Source: Labedella phragmitis (lineage in GTDB: Bacteria > Actinomycetota > Actinomycetes > Actinomycetales > Microbacteriaceae). From it: a stretch of 64,000 nt of DNA. Below are positions 63,690-64,000 of the stretch, in pieces. The notes beneath the pieces were generated by a model. That model did no database searches, was not told where the DNA came from, and worked only from the letters and a program-made list of their open reading frames with translations. Numbering within the stretch: position 1 is the stretch's first letter; each line of letters opens with the position of its first letter. The stretch is taken from contig NZ_RZNB01000004.1 of the NCBI RefSeq assembly GCF_004078635.1, positions 248,001 to 312,000 on the forward strand. The letters are read 5' to 3'. The position numbers and the translations under genes were made by a program.

Positions 63690-64000
63690 TCACGAACCGC
63701 TCCCCGAGAAGGCGTCACCGAAGTCGATCCCCGACGACCGCATCGCTTGAGCCGCGGCTTCCGTCGGCGACTCCACACGACCGAGCAGGCGCGCGAACGC
63801 CGACGGGTCGTGGGCCTTCGCCTCCGCAGCCTTCCGCGTGATCGATCCGGCGTTCACGAGTTCCGCGAGATGCTGATCCATCGTGTGCATGCCGAGGTCC
63901 TTGCCCGCCTGCATCGAGGAGATGATCTGGTACGTCTTGCCCTCGCGGATGAGGTTGCCGAGCGCCGGAGTCATCACGAGCACCTCGGTCGCGACGACGC
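63690..64000 (-). CDS. pilT: Type IV pilus retraction ATPase, C-terminal fragment
   Basis: Only about 102 C-terminal residues are in the window and the frame stays open at the right edge. They include EVLVMTPALGNLIREGKTYQI and MQAGKDLGMHTMDQHLAELVNAGSIT, the conserved PilT C-terminal region (AIRNLIRE-type motif). PilT powers pilus retraction. The Walker motifs lie outside the window, so this is identified from the C-terminal signature and its position before pilC. Confidence 0.9.
   Translation of the reverse strand, partial: VVATEVLVMTPALGNLIREGKTYQIISSMQAGKDLGMHTMDQHLAELVNAGSITRKAAEAKAHDPSAFARLLGRVESPTEAAAQAMRSSGIDFGDAFSGSGS

Overview
High-GC DNA from an actinobacterium, most likely Micrococcales and probably Microbacteriaceae. 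The grounds are the gene content (an LAxTG sortase-E type surface protein, a DUF222/HNH 13E12-type gene, long tails on L29 and S17), frequent GTG starts and S10/str operon order. No rRNA, tRNA, CRISPR array or insertion sequence was recognised. Apart from three genes at 8.5-13.3 kb, every gene is on the minus strand, so transcription runs from high to low coordinates.

Layout, left to right. 1-7.2 kb: S10/spc ribosomal operon (rpsJ-rplC-rplD-rplW-rplB-rpsS-rplV-rpsC-rplP-rpmC-rpsQ-rplN-rplX-rplE-rpsH-rplF, the last cut by the window edge), with a promoter candidate near 7.6 kb. 7.7-8.2 kb: a LAVTG surface protein. 8.5-13.3 kb (plus strand): two tiny lipoproteins and an RND permease with a long unrecognised C-terminal extension. 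13.4-17.8 kb: str operon (rpsL-rpsG-fusA-tuf) with a promoter candidate near 18.06 kb. 18.1-20.4 kb: a Pro/Gln-rich membrane-anchored protein and an unrecognised protein.

20.5-50.3 kb is the most unusual part: about 30 kb of tightly packed same-strand genes forming two related modules. Module B (50.3 to 35.4 kb, in transcription order): PP2C phosphatase, FHA protein, transmembrane Ser/Thr kinase, degenerate-FHA plus HTH-like protein, giant Ig/FN3 surface protein (1752 aa), MoxR AAA+ ATPase, DUF58 protein, TgpA-like transglutaminase-fold membrane protein. Module A (35.4 to 20.5 kb): two FHA proteins, kinase, giant Ig/FN3 protein (1957 aa), MoxR, DUF58, TgpA-like protein, four-helix membrane protein. 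Both TgpA-like proteins have lost the catalytic Cys and His. Both kinases carry a related two-Cys FN3-like ectodomain, and I saw no PASTA repeats in them. My inference is a phospho-regulated assembly or sensing system for giant cell-surface fibres, with MoxR/DUF58/pseudo-transglutaminase as the membrane-side machinery.

50.4-52.5 kb: two membrane-anchored proteins of unknown function. 52.6-64 kb: a type IVa pilus locus (pilT partial, pilC, pilA, pilV-, pilW- and pilX-like minor pilins, pilD, pilM, pilN, pilO). It is split by a DUF222/HNH gene and has no pilP or pilQ in view, as expected without an outer membrane. Strong hairpins follow pilA and may set the ratio of major pilin to the downstream genes.
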